From Erythrobacter sanguineus (GTDB taxonomy: Bacteria > Pseudomonadota > Alphaproteobacteria > Sphingomonadales > Sphingomonadaceae), in NCBI GenBank assembly GCA_945878845.1, contig CAMCUB010000023.1, forward strand, positions 1 through 56,565: a stretch of 56,565 bases of DNA, written 5' to 3'. Below are positions 28,837 through 38,877 of the stretch, piece by piece. Both the position numbers and the translations under genes were made by a program. The notes below the pieces were generated by a model that did no database searches, had not been told where the DNA came from, and saw nothing but the letters and a program-made list of their open reading frames with translations. Every line of letters starts with the position of its first letter. Position 1 is the first letter of the stretch.

Positions 28837-30705
28837 TCAGTGACGACCAAACAGTTTTTCAACGTCTTCCATGCTGAGCTTCACCCAGGTCGGGCGCCCG
28901 TGGTTGCACTGGCCCGAGCGCGGCGTTGCTTCCATTTCGCGCAGCAGCGCGTTCATTTCGGCGACGCTCAATGTGCGCCCGGCCCTCACCGATCCGTGGC
29001 AGGCCATGGTGGCAAGCACCAGTTCGAGGCGTTCGGCGAGCAGCAGCGCACCGCTGTCCTCTTGGCGGCCATGCTTGGCGATGTCGTCGGCAAGGTCGCG
29101 CAGCAGCGCGGCGCTGTCGGCTTTCGGGAACACGGCGGGGAGCGCGCGCACCAGCATCGCGGCAGGGCCAAAGCGCTCGATCACGAGGCCATAGCGCGCA
29201 AGACCCTCGGCCGCGTCTTCCAAGCGGTCGCAATCGACCTCGTCCAGCTCGACCACGTCCGGCACCAGCAGCGCCTGCGAACGGCGCACGCCTTCGTCAG
29301 CCCCGGCCGCGCGCAGGCGCTCGAGCACGAGGCGCTCATGCGCGGCATGCTGGTCGACCAGCACCAGACCGTCGGCAGCCTCGGCGACGATATAGGTGTT
29401 GGCCACCTGCCCGCGCGCGATGCCGAGGGGATAGGCTTGCGCTTCGGCAGAGACGGGCGCGGCTTCCTCGGCGCGGCCCATGGGCAAGGCGCCCGGCTGT
29501 GCCTGTGGCGCGTTCCAGTCAGGCCGCGCCTCGCCGACACGCGGCTGCTGTGCGGACCAGTCTCGCCCGGCGAACACGCTTTCGAGCAGCGGCGTCATCG
29601 GAGCACTGCCATGTGCGACCGGCTCGCTCACCCACCGCCCCATCGCCGCGCGGTCGGGCCCTTGGGCACTCCGCCGGTCGCCGGTCGCCAGCGCCTGCCG
29701 CAGCCCCGAGACGATGAAACCGCGCACCCCTGCGCTATCGCGGAAACGCACCTCGGTCTTGGCCGGGTGCACGTTGACGTCGACATCCTGCGGCGGCAAT
29801 TCGAGAAACAGCGCGAGCACCGCGTGGCGATCGCGCGCCAGCATGTCGGCATAGGCCCCGCGCACCGCGCCCACCAGCAGCCGGTCTTTCACCGGGCGGC
29901 CATTGACGAATAAGTATTGGTGATCGGCCACGCCGCGGTTCCAGGTCGGCAGGCCCGCCACCCCGGTCAGTCGCATCACCCCATGCGGCGTGTCGCGCGC
30001 GAGGTCGATGCCGACCGAATTGTCCTTCAGCTCATGCGCGATGATCCGGGCGACGCGGGTCGCGAGTTCCTCGTCCGCTTGGAGGTTGAGGACGGTGCGC
30101 TTCGTGCCATCCCCGAGGGTCTCCAGCGTGAAGGCAATATCGGGCCGCGCCATAGCGAGGCGGCGGACCACATCCAAACAGGCGGCGTATTCGCTGCGGC
30201 CCGAACGCAGGAACTTCCGCCGCGCTGGCACCTTGGCGAACAACTCCTCGACCCGCACGCGGGTGCCGGGAGGGAGCGCGGCGGGCTCGTCCGCCAGCAA
30301 AGCGCCGTGATCGACCACCCGCCGCCAGCCTTCCGCCGCGCCCGCTGTGCGGCTCTCGATCGTCAGCCGCGCCACGCTGGCGATGCTCGGCAGCGCCTCG
30401 CCGCGGAAGCCCAGCGTGGTGACGAGCTCGATTGCGCCGTCCGGCCCAATCAGCGAATCAGGGAGCTTGGAGGTCGCGTGCCGCTCGAGCGCCAGCGCCA
30501 TTCCGGCCGGTTCCATCCCGCAGCCGTCATCCACCACTTCGATGCGCGCAAGGCCGCCATCCGCCAGCACCACCCCGATTCGCCGCGCGCCCGCGTCAAT
30601 CGCATTCTCGACCAGCTCTTTGAGCGCCGCAGCCGGGCGTTCGACCACCTCGCCGGCGGCGATGCGGTTAACCAGATCGGAGGGGAGGCGGCGGATTTCC
30701 GGCAT
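28837..30705 (-). CDS. mutL: DNA mismatch repair protein MutL (endonuclease type)
   Basis: A 622-residue GHKL ATPase. N-terminal motifs are AAALKELVENAIDAGA, DDGCGM and GFRGEALPSIASV. The C-terminal domain has DQHAAHERLVLE (Asp451, Glu457, Glu462), the DQHA(x)2E(x)4E endonuclease motif of MutL proteins that lack a MutH partner. The ATG at 30705 is chosen; a TTG at 30714 is in frame. The linker is Pro/Ala rich. It reads away from the mre operon. Confidence 0.96.
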   Translation of the reverse strand: MPEIRRLPSDLVNRIAAGEVVERPAAALKELVENAIDAGARRIGVVLADGGLARIEVVDDGCGMEPAGMALALERHATSKLPDSLIGPDGAIELVTTLGFRGEALPSIASVARLTIESRTAGAAEGWRRVVDHGALLADEPAALPPGTRVRVEELFAKVPARRKFLRSGRSEYAACLDVVRRLAMARPDIAFTLETLGDGTKRTVLNLQADEELATRVARIIAHELKDNSVGIDLARDTPHGVMRLTGVAGLPTWNRGVADHQYLFVNGRPVKDRLLVGAVRGAYADMLARDRHAVLALFLELPPQDVDVNVHPAKTEVRFRDSAGVRGFIVSGLRQALATGDRRSAQGPDRAAMGRWVSEPVAHGSAPMTPLLESVFAGRDWSAQQPRVGEARPDWNAPQAQPGALPMGRAEEAAPVSAEAQAYPLGIARGQVANTYIVAEAADGLVLVDQHAAHERLVLERLRAAGADEGVRRSQALLVPDVVELDEVDCDRLEDAAEGLARYGLVIERFGPAAMLVRALPAVFPKADSAALLRDLADDIAKHGRQEDSGALLLAERLELVLATMACHGSVRAGRTLSVAEMNALLREMEATPRSGQCNHGRPTWVKLSMEDVEKLFGRH

Positions 30706-30831
30706 TTGCGGCAACGCTAGCGACGAGCCGCCGCAATTTCGAGGGCAGCCGCGCTAAAATCACCGCCACAGTGGACAAATATTTTGGCCTTTTGCCTGCG
30801 GATTCGCTAGGCCCGCGGTGTCATGTCATAA

Positions 30832-31956
<1,125 letters not shown>

Positions 31957-31992
31957 CGCGCGGCGCTTTAAGCCAGAAGGGACTCTAGAGCC

Positions 31993-32958
31993 ATGGCGCC
32001 CCCCTCTTCGCGCCGTTCGGGCTTCTCGAAGAAAGCGCAGTTTTCGGCGTTCACCGGCTATCTGCTGGCGGGTGTCGGAGCCGTGGCGGGAGGCGCGCTG
32101 CTGGCGCTGTCGCTGTGGCAGCCGGCGGCCTTCGCGCCCTTGCGCGGGGTGGCGAGCGATGTCGTCACGCCCGCAGGCACGGGCACCGCGGCGGTCCGCT
32201 CGGGCTCGCAAGGGATCTTCGCGGGGCTGATCGGCTATTTCAACGCCGGTAGCCAGAACGCCGAGCTGCGCCGCGAGAACGAGATCGCCCGCATCCGCCT
32301 CGCCGAAGCCGAAGCGGTCAAGGCCGAAAACCTGCGCCTCAAGGGCCTGCTCGCCTTGCGTGACGGGGAGAGCAAGCCGGTCGCGACCGCGCGCTTGGTC
32401 GGCTCGACCGCCACCAGCGGGCGGCGCCATGCCTATCTCGGCGCCGGGTCCTCAAGCGGAGTCAAGCCCGGCATGCCGGTGCTGTCCGAGCGCGGCGTGA
32501 TCGGCCGCGTGCTCGAGACCGGGCGCTTCTCCTCGCGCGTGCTGCTGCTGACCGACAGCGAGAGCGTGCTGCCGGTGCGGCGCGCCAAGGACAATGTCAT
32601 CGCCTTTGCCGAAGGGCGCGGTGACGGGTTGCTGCGCATTCGCCTCGTCAATCTCGGGGTCAATCCGCTGAAGGTCGGCGACATGATGGTGACCAGCGGC
32701 GCGGGCGGCTATTACCGCCCCGGCGTCGCGGTCGCGATCATCTCCAAGATCGCGCCGGACGGCGGCATCGGGCGCCTTGTGGCAGAGCCTGCCGCGACCA
32801 ATTTCGTCTCGGTCGTGCCAATCCATGAGGCCGCGGCGGTGACCGAGCTGGCTGCCCCCGCGAGCCCGGTGGCACCCCCGGCCGCAGCGCCTGCCCCCAA
32901 GCCCTCTGCCTCCCCCACGCCCGCGGCATCAACCGGCGGCGCGGCTGCGGAGGAGTGA
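31993..32958 (+). CDS. mreC: Rod shape-determining protein MreC
   Basis: A 321-residue bitopic protein: basic N-terminus, one membrane helix (about residues 19-41), a coiled coil (ELRRENEIARIRLAEAEAVKAENLRLK), then the beta-rich MreC domain (RHAYLGAGSSSGVKPGMPVLS; VGDMMVTSGAGGYYRPG). It links MreB with PBP2 in the periplasm. The C-terminal 40 residues are a Pro/Ala tail. AGAAGGGA lies before the ATG. Confidence 0.96.
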   Translation: MAPPSSRRSGFSKKAQFSAFTGYLLAGVGAVAGGALLALSLWQPAAFAPLRGVASDVVTPAGTGTAAVRSGSQGIFAGLIGYFNAGSQNAELRRENEIARIRLAEAEAVKAENLRLKGLLALRDGESKPVATARLVGSTATSGRRHAYLGAGSSSGVKPGMPVLSERGVIGRVLETGRFSSRVLLLTDSESVLPVRRAKDNVIAFAEGRGDGLLRIRLVNLGVNPLKVGDMMVTSGAGGYYRPGVAVAIISKIAPDGGIGRLVAEPAATNFVSVVPIHEAAAVTELAAPASPVAPPAAAPAPKPSASPTPAASTGGAAAEE

Positions 32959-33512
32959 TGGAACGGCTCGACCCCCGCGCCCGCTCGGACATCTACGGGC
33001 TGCGCATCAACCGCGCGCCCGTTCCGTGGCGGGTGCGCAACGTGCCCTATGCCTCGATCATGCTCGCTTCCGCCCTGCCGGTGCTGCTGATCGCTGATAC
33101 GATGCCGCTGGCGCCCTCTTTCAGCTTTCTGATGCTGCTCGCCTGGCGGATGGTGCGGCCGGGCCTGTTGCCGTTGTGGGCAGGCGCGCCGCTCGGCGCT
33201 TTCGACGACCTCTTGAGCGGCCAGCCTTTCGGCAGCGCGATCCTGCTGTGGTCGCTGGCGATGATCGCGATCGAGGCGATCGAGACGCGCTTCCCCTGGC
33301 GCGGCTTCTGGCAGGACTGGTTCACCGCCGGCGTTATGGCGGTGATCTACTGGCTGGCGAGCCTGGTCGTCTCGGGCGCGAGCCTGACGCCCGAAATGCT
33401 CACCGTCGCCGCTCCGCAGGCGCTTGCCAGCGTGCTGCTCTATCCGATCATCGCGCGGGCCGTCGCCGGGCTCGACCGCTACCGCCTGTCGCGCGCGCGG
33501 ACGATCGACTGA
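32958..33512 (+). CDS. mreD: Rod shape-determining protein MreD
   Basis: A 184-residue membrane protein with about five helices; the segment APLGAFDDLLSGQPFGSAILLW is the MreD signature. It shares a base with the mreC stop (TGATG) and with the mrdA start, so translation is chained. The GTG at 32955 is in frame but the ATG at 32958 is preferred. Confidence 0.93.
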   Translation: MERLDPRARSDIYGLRINRAPVPWRVRNVPYASIMLASALPVLLIADTMPLAPSFSFLMLLAWRMVRPGLLPLWAGAPLGAFDDLLSGQPFGSAILLWSLAMIAIEAIETRFPWRGFWQDWFTAGVMAVIYWLASLVVSGASLTPEMLTVAAPQALASVLLYPIIARAVAGLDRYRLSRARTID

Positions 33513-35653
33513 TGAAGATCCCCTTCCTGCAGCGCGGCCCCCACAAGCCCGCCAAGATGATCAATGCGTCGCTGCTGCGCTCCTCCTTTGAGCGCCGCGC
33601 GGTGCTGATCGGCGCGGTGCAGGGCGGGATCGGTGTGTTGCTGGCGCTGCGGCTGGGCTATCTCTCGGTCGCGGAGAACGAGAAATATCGCCTCGAATCC
33701 GAGAGTAACCGGGTAAACCTTACACTGATTCCGCCGCGCCGGGGCTGGATTCTCGACCGCGACGGCGCGCCGCTGGCCTCCAACCGCGCCGATTTCCGCG
33801 TCGACCTGATCCCCGAACGGCTGGTCGATGCCGATGCGACCATCGACCGGCTGGGCCAATTGCTCAGCCTCGAACCGGCGCGGATTGCCGACATCAAGGA
33901 CAAGGTCGCCACCTCGCGCGGGTTCGCGCCGGTCGAAGTGGCAAGCGGCCTGCGCTACGAGGATTTCGCCGCGCTCAGTGTCCGCATGCCCGAGTTCCCC
34001 GGCGTGGTTCCGCAGCGCGGCTTCTCGCGGCTCTATCCGACCGCCTCCAGCGTCGGCCACCTGATCGGCTATGTCGGCCCTGCCTCAGCGGATGAATACG
34101 ACAAGGATCCCAACCCGCTCCTAATCACACCCGGTTACAAGATCGGCAAGGACGGGCTTGAAAAGCAATTCGAAAAGGAATTGCGCGGTGTCCCCGGCGC
34201 ACGCCGGGTGGAGGTGACCGCGGGCGGCCGCATCGTGCGCGATCTTGAGACGCGCGAGGATGTGCAGGGGCAGCCGATCAAGCTCACCATCGATGGCCCG
34301 CTGCAGGATTATGCCGCGCGCCGCATCGGCCTCGAAAGTGGCTCGGTGGTGATAATGGACTGCCGCAGCGGCGACCTCCTCTGCATGGCCTCGATGCCGA
34401 GCTTCGATCCCAATTCCTTCTCCGACGGGATTGGCGGGGTCGAATATGCGATGCTGCGAGATGATGACCGCGTGCCGCTGCGCAACAAGGTCTTAAAGGG
34501 CCTCTATCCCCCCGGCTCGACCGTCAAGCCAATGGTCTCGATGGCGCTGATGCAGGCCGGGGTCGATCCTGACGAGACCGTCAATTGCGGCGGCGGCCTG
34601 AGAGTCGGCAACCGCGTGTTCGGCTGCTGGAACCGCCGCGGCCACGGCGCGGTCAACATGGCCAAGGCGATCTACCAGAGCTGCGACGTCTATTTCTATT
34701 CGATGGCGCAGCGCATCGGGATGGACCCGATCGCCGCCATGGCCCGGCGCTGCGGGATGGGGCAGGAATTCCCCCTCCCCGTGACCAGCCAGTTCTTCGG
34801 CACCGTGCCGGACCCGGCGTGGAAGATGAAGAAGTGGGGCCGCGAGTGGCAGACCTTTGACACGGTCAACGCCACCATCGGCCAGGGCTACATGCTCTCG
34901 AGCCCGTTGCAGCTGGCGGTGATGGCCTCGCGCATCGCCACCGGGCACCACGTGATGCCGCGCCTGACGCTCGATACCGCGCCGAAGGGTTTCAACGACA
35001 TCGATTTCCCGCTCGATCAGGTCGAGTATGTCAGGAAGGCGATGAGCGACGTCGTCAACGGCCCCGGCACGGCAGGGCGCGCGCGGCTGCCGATCGAGGG
35101 CACGCTGATGGCGGGCAAGACCGGCACGGCGCAGGTCGTCTCGCTGTCGATCTCCAACGGCAAGTCGGGGCCGTGGAAATATCGCGACCACGGCTTGTTC
35201 ATCTTCTTCGCCCCCTATGACAACCCGCGCTATGCTGGCGCGGTGGTGATCGAGCACGGCGGCGGCTCGGGCGCGGCCTACCCGATCGCCCGCGATGTGA
35301 TGACCTTCCTGTTCGATCCGGCCAAGGGTCTCGAGGCGCTCGCCGCGCTTGAGGCCGGGTGGGGCGGCACCGCGCAGCAGCGGCTCGAGGCGCGCTATGC
35401 CACCTATGCCGCCGAGCGCGGCGCGAGCGTCAGCCGCCCGCCGCGCCGCGACGAGGAAATCCTCGACCGGGTCGACGCCGAGGCGCGCCGTGCCGCCGCC
35501 CAGACCGACGCCATCGCCGGCGAGGTGATCGCCCCGCGGCCCGAGGCCAACCCCTCGGGCACCCCGCCGGGCGCGGCTGCCGCACCTGCTGCAAGCCCCT
35601 CGCCTGCACCCGCCCCCGCGGCCCCCGCCCCTCCCGCAGAGACCGCAACATGA
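33512..35653 (+). CDS. mrdA: Penicillin-binding protein 2 (transpeptidase)
   Basis: A 713-residue class B PBP that crosslinks peptidoglycan in the elongasome with RodA. It has an N-terminal membrane anchor (about residues 25-50), a dimerisation domain and a transpeptidase domain: SxxK at Ser336-Lys339 (PPGSTVKP) and KTG at Lys536 (MAGKTGTAQVV). YQSCDVYFYSMAQRIG matches the PBP2 core. The C-terminal tail of about 90 residues is low complexity (Ala/Pro/Arg), longer than in E. coli. The ATG overlaps the mreD stop, and its own stop overlaps rodA (ATGA). Confidence 0.97.
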   Translation: MKIPFLQRGPHKPAKMINASLLRSSFERRAVLIGAVQGGIGVLLALRLGYLSVAENEKYRLESESNRVNLTLIPPRRGWILDRDGAPLASNRADFRVDLIPERLVDADATIDRLGQLLSLEPARIADIKDKVATSRGFAPVEVASGLRYEDFAALSVRMPEFPGVVPQRGFSRLYPTASSVGHLIGYVGPASADEYDKDPNPLLITPGYKIGKDGLEKQFEKELRGVPGARRVEVTAGGRIVRDLETREDVQGQPIKLTIDGPLQDYAARRIGLESGSVVIMDCRSGDLLCMASMPSFDPNSFSDGIGGVEYAMLRDDDRVPLRNKVLKGLYPPGSTVKPMVSMALMQAGVDPDETVNCGGGLRVGNRVFGCWNRRGHGAVNMAKAIYQSCDVYFYSMAQRIGMDPIAAMARRCGMGQEFPLPVTSQFFGTVPDPAWKMKKWGREWQTFDTVNATIGQGYMLSSPLQLAVMASRIATGHHVMPRLTLDTAPKGFNDIDFPLDQVEYVRKAMSDVVNGPGTAGRARLPIEGTLMAGKTGTAQVVSLSISNGKSGPWKYRDHGLFIFFAPYDNPRYAGAVVIEHGGGSGAAYPIARDVMTFLFDPAKGLEALAALEAGWGGTAQQRLEARYATYAAERGASVSRPPRRDEEILDRVDAEARRAAAQTDAIAGEVIAPRPEANPSGTPPGAAAAPAASPSPAPAPAAPAPPAETAT

Positions 35654-36786
35654 GCACGCTTACCCAGCGCACCGGGATCATCCCCGATCCGATCGCTCGC
35701 CAGCCCTGGGAGATGCTGATCCCGCTGGTGCTGCTGACCTCGTTCGGCGGGCTGGTGCTCTATTCGGCCGGCGGCGGGGCGATGGAGCCCTTCGCGCTCT
35801 CGCACTTCATCCGCTTCGGGGTGTTTGCGGTAATGACCGCGATCATCGCCTCGCTCCCGCGCGATGCGGTGCAGCTGCTGACCTATCCCGCTTACCTTGT
35901 CGTCCTGCTGCTGCTGCTCGCGGTCGAGATCGTCGGCCAGGTCGGCGGCGGCAGCCAGCGCTGGCTCGAATTCGGGCCGATCCGAATCCAGCCCTCGGAG
36001 ATCATGAAGCCTGCCGTGGTGCTGGCGATGGCGCGCTTCTATGCGACGTTGCCAGCCGGGATGATCGGATCGTGGCGCTCGGTGCTGCCGGCGGGGATGC
36101 TGATCGCGCTGCCGATCGGGCTGGTGCTGATGCAGCCCGACCTTGGCACCTCGGTCGCGATCGCCTTCGGGGGCGTGGTGGTGATGTTTCTGGCCGGGCT
36201 TCCCCTGTGGTGGTTCATGAGCGCGTTGGGCGCCGGGATTGCCGCGCTGCCGCTTATCTATTTCTTCGCGCTGCACGATTACCAGCGCGCGCGGGTCACC
36301 ACCTTCCTCGATCCCGAGAGCGATCCGCTGGGGGCAGGCTACCACATCGCGCAGTCAAAGATTGCAATCGGTTCGGGTGGGATCTTCGGAAAAGGCTTCA
36401 ACAACGGCACCCAGAGCCACCTCGACTACTTGCCCGAGCCTCACACCGATTTCGTCTTCGCCACCATGGCCGAGGAATGGGGGCTGATGGGCGGGCTGTT
36501 CGTGCTGGCGATGTACACGCTGATCCTGCGATGGGGCTGGAAGGTCGCAGCCGAGGCGCAGGACCGCTTCTCAGCCTTGCTCGCCGCAGGCGCCACTGCG
36601 ACGATCTTCTTCTACATCGCCATCAACCTGCTGATGGTGATGGGCATGGCGCCGGCCAAGGGCATTCCGCTGCCGTGGATGAGCCACGGGGGCTCCTCGA
36701 TGATGACCAACATGATCTGCATCGGCCTGCTGATGATGGTCAATCGCTGGAACCGCATGGCCCCGCGCCGGGGCCTCGCGAGCTGA
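35650..36786 (+). CDS. rodA: Rod shape-determining glycosyltransferase RodA
   Basis: A 378-residue SEDS-family glycosyltransferase with about ten membrane helices that polymerises lipid II in the elongasome. Signature segments are GSQRWLEFGPIRIQPSEIMKPA, QPDLGTSVAI, PEPHTDFVFATMAEEWGLMGG and GIPLPWMSHGGSSMMTNM. It overlaps mrdA by four bases. It is the end of the operon and the last core protein gene before the tRNA. Confidence 0.97.
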   Translation: MSTLTQRTGIIPDPIARQPWEMLIPLVLLTSFGGLVLYSAGGGAMEPFALSHFIRFGVFAVMTAIIASLPRDAVQLLTYPAYLVVLLLLLAVEIVGQVGGGSQRWLEFGPIRIQPSEIMKPAVVLAMARFYATLPAGMIGSWRSVLPAGMLIALPIGLVLMQPDLGTSVAIAFGGVVVMFLAGLPLWWFMSALGAGIAALPLIYFFALHDYQRARVTTFLDPESDPLGAGYHIAQSKIAIGSGGIFGKGFNNGTQSHLDYLPEPHTDFVFATMAEEWGLMGGLFVLAMYTLILRWGWKVAAEAQDRFSALLAAGATATIFFYIAINLLMVMGMAPAKGIPLPWMSHGGSSMMTNMICIGLLMMVNRWNRMAPRRGLAS

Positions 36787-36924
36787 TTTCCCGCAAGTGC
36801 GAAAAGGCTCTTGCCATCAGGGCGAGACCCGCTAAATGCAGCGCCTCACGCGAATCGGGACACGGCCTCGCCGCTCCAGAAATCGCCTTTCCGACACGCC
36901 CCTTGCTGGGGATTTTGGCGGAAT

Positions 36925-37000
<76 letters not shown>

Positions 37001-37461
37001 AACTTCTCAACGGCTTAGGTGCAAATATACACCCCTTCCAAGGGGCTGTCGAGCGCCACTTAATCGCCACGTAATCAACGTGTTTCGTAGGCTGGCGTAG
37101 AGGCTGGATTTTCGATGTGCGGGAGGACGCTTCCTCCCTGGTCGAAGCCGCTGTGCGTCTTCTTCACACCCACCTCAGCGGGGGTACCCCGCAACGCCCC
37201 GAAACGAGGAGCGGGGCTGGCGACGCGCTCGGTCCCGTGCGCCGTTCCGGTGCACTCCTGCGGGCGCGGCGTTTCACCACAAGGGCCCCGCACGCACTCT
37301 GAACCGGCGGACCTGAAACGACGCGCAGGCCGGGAAAGCCGACAGGCCCCGCCTTTCCGCCTGCGCGAGCGATGGCATGATGCTCCGCCTCTTTCAGGGT
37401 GCAGTTTCTTGCTTTGGCGACCTCGCTGGTCGCTCGTGCAACTACAAGCCATGAGATTTGA
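37001..37461. other. Gene-free start of the mobile region
   Basis: About 460 bases between the tRNA and the DUF932 leader. It holds a small hairpin after the tRNA (CCCCTT/AAGGGG at about 37033-37046) and no convincing gene; reading frames on both strands are low in coding character and rich in Arg, Gly and Pro. If the tRNA is the att site, this would be the left edge of the element. No integrase is seen here. Confidence 0.6.
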
Positions 37462-37542
37462 GAGTGAGAGTCTGGCGGGCTTCGCCGTGACGGATTGAGG
37501 GTCGAGAGAGAGGCTCCCGGCCAGCCGTCATGGAGATTTCCC
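37462..37542 (+). promoter_or_regulatory. Conserved leader repeat, copy A (before DUF932 gene)
   Basis: Blocks in order: GAGTGAGAG, GTGACGG (37487-37493), GAGAGAGAG, and GTCATGGAGA (37527-37536), with the ATG exactly 6 bases later. The same blocks in the same order and with the same final spacing precede the next gene (copy B, 38796-38877). The GGAG serves as ribosome-binding site. The length of about 80 nt goes beyond a normal one and suggests shared regulation. Confidence 0.7.
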
Positions 37543-38748
37543 ATGGATATGCAGGTTCTCGATACGCGCCGCGACGCAAGCGACGGTTACAAGGTGGATG
37601 TCTCGCGCGGCTCGCGCGTGGGTCGGGTGTCGTCGGAATGGTTCTCGCGCCCCGATGACGAGCGGTTTCTGTCACTGGGCGATCTGGCCCGATCAGTGCG
37701 CGGTCGGTCTGACCGGAGCCGGACGCGCGTGGTCGAGACGGCGCTGATCCATGTCGAGGCAAACCGCAATGATCCGGAACGCCTAGCTCTCATGTTTCCG
37801 GGTGCCGAGGCACCGGTGACGCCAACCCACTGGAGCTTCGGGCAACTGGCCAGCCAGGTAGGCGCTCCTGCTGCCTATCTGCGCCAACTTCCGGCGCCGC
37901 TCGCCGCGATCAATCTGCAATACGGGCTGACCTCCAACCGAGCCGAGCAGATCAAGACGCTCGAAACCGACGATCCGGTTTCCGGGGGCCGCCTCGAACT
38001 GCGCGCCGTGACAGGCCCCGACTACGGCCGGATCTACGACCATGAGCTTGTCGAAGCTGTGCAGAAGATCGCTGGCAACGGCACCGGCGACACACGCTGG
38101 AAGGTTCCGGGCGTGCTCGACTGGTCGACCGGTGTCTACAACCCTAACGTCGACATCTCGAAGGATACGACTACGCTCTATGCGTCGGATCGCGACGTTT
38201 TCCTGTTTCTCGTCGATGATCTCAACCCGATCGAAGCGGGGCGCCTGCCCGACGGATCGCCCGATCTCTACTTCCGCGGGTTCTATTGCTGGAACTCCGA
38301 GGTCGGCGCCAAGACGCTCGGCATGGCAAGCTTCTACCTGCGCGCGGTCTGCCAGAACCGGAACCTGTGGGGCGTGGAGGACTTCGAGGAGATCAGCATC
38401 CGCCACAGCAAATATGCCGCGAACCGCTTTGCCCATGAAGCCGAACCGGCGCTGCTGAACTTTGCCAATTCCTCGCCGCAGCCGTTCATCAACGGCATCA
38501 AGACCGCGCGGGAACGAATTGTCGCCCGCAGCGACGAAGACCGGCAGGATTTCCTCCGGGCGCGCGGATTCTCCAAGGCTGAAACCGGCCGGATCATCGA
38601 GACCGTCCTCGCCGAGGAAGGCCGCCCGCCGGAATCGATCTTCGATTTCGTGCAGGGCATCACCGCGTTGGCGCGGTCCAAGGCCCATCAGGACGCCCGG
38701 CTCGACATGGAGGGCAAGGCCAAGAAGTTGCTCGACCGGGTGCACTAA
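37543..38748 (+). CDS. DUF932 protein (phage/plasmid-type)
   Basis: A 401-residue soluble protein of the DUF932 family, found on plasmids, ICEs and phages. Recognisable stretches are WSFGQLASQVGAPAAYLRQLP, GLTSNRAEQIKTLE, DRDVFLFLVDD, YFRGFYCWNSEVGAKT and the late SKAEAxx-type ALARSKAHQDARLDMEGKAKKLL. Function is not established; members often sit beside replication or conjugation genes, as here. The frame runs upstream to 37495, but the ATG at 37543 follows the leader's GGAG. Confidence 0.88.
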   Translation: MDMQVLDTRRDASDGYKVDVSRGSRVGRVSSEWFSRPDDERFLSLGDLARSVRGRSDRSRTRVVETALIHVEANRNDPERLALMFPGAEAPVTPTHWSFGQLASQVGAPAAYLRQLPAPLAAINLQYGLTSNRAEQIKTLETDDPVSGGRLELRAVTGPDYGRIYDHELVEAVQKIAGNGTGDTRWKVPGVLDWSTGVYNPNVDISKDTTTLYASDRDVFLFLVDDLNPIEAGRLPDGSPDLYFRGFYCWNSEVGAKTLGMASFYLRAVCQNRNLWGVEDFEEISIRHSKYAANRFAHEAEPALLNFANSSPQPFINGIKTARERIVARSDEDRQDFLRARGFSKAETGRIIETVLAEEGRPPESIFDFVQGITALARSKAHQDARLDMEGKAKKLLDRVH

Positions 38749-38795
38749 GCCTCCCCGGGCCCAGCGTGTTACTCTTGCGTTGCGCTGCCTTCTCA

Positions 38796-38877
38796 GAGTG
38801 AGAGGGCGGCGCTTCACTTCGTGACGGGTTCGGGCCTGAGAGAGAGTCTTTCGGGCGGCCCGTCATGGAGAAACCCC
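38796..38877 (+). promoter_or_regulatory. Conserved leader repeat, copy B (before ParB-like gene)
   Basis: The same block order as copy A: GAGTGAGAG (38796-38804), GTGACGG (38821-38827), GAGAGAGAG, GTCATGGAGA (38862-38871), ATG 6 bases after. Spacers differ, so the blocks are conserved by selection or recent duplication. It has a small TCAC-TTC-GTGA hairpin just before GTGACGG. Confidence 0.7.

Noticed and set aside
37075..37544. Two overlapping minus-strand frames after the tRNA
   Set aside because: No family pattern, Arg/Gly/Pro-rich composition and no ribosome site; one overlaps the conserved leader of the DUF932 gene.
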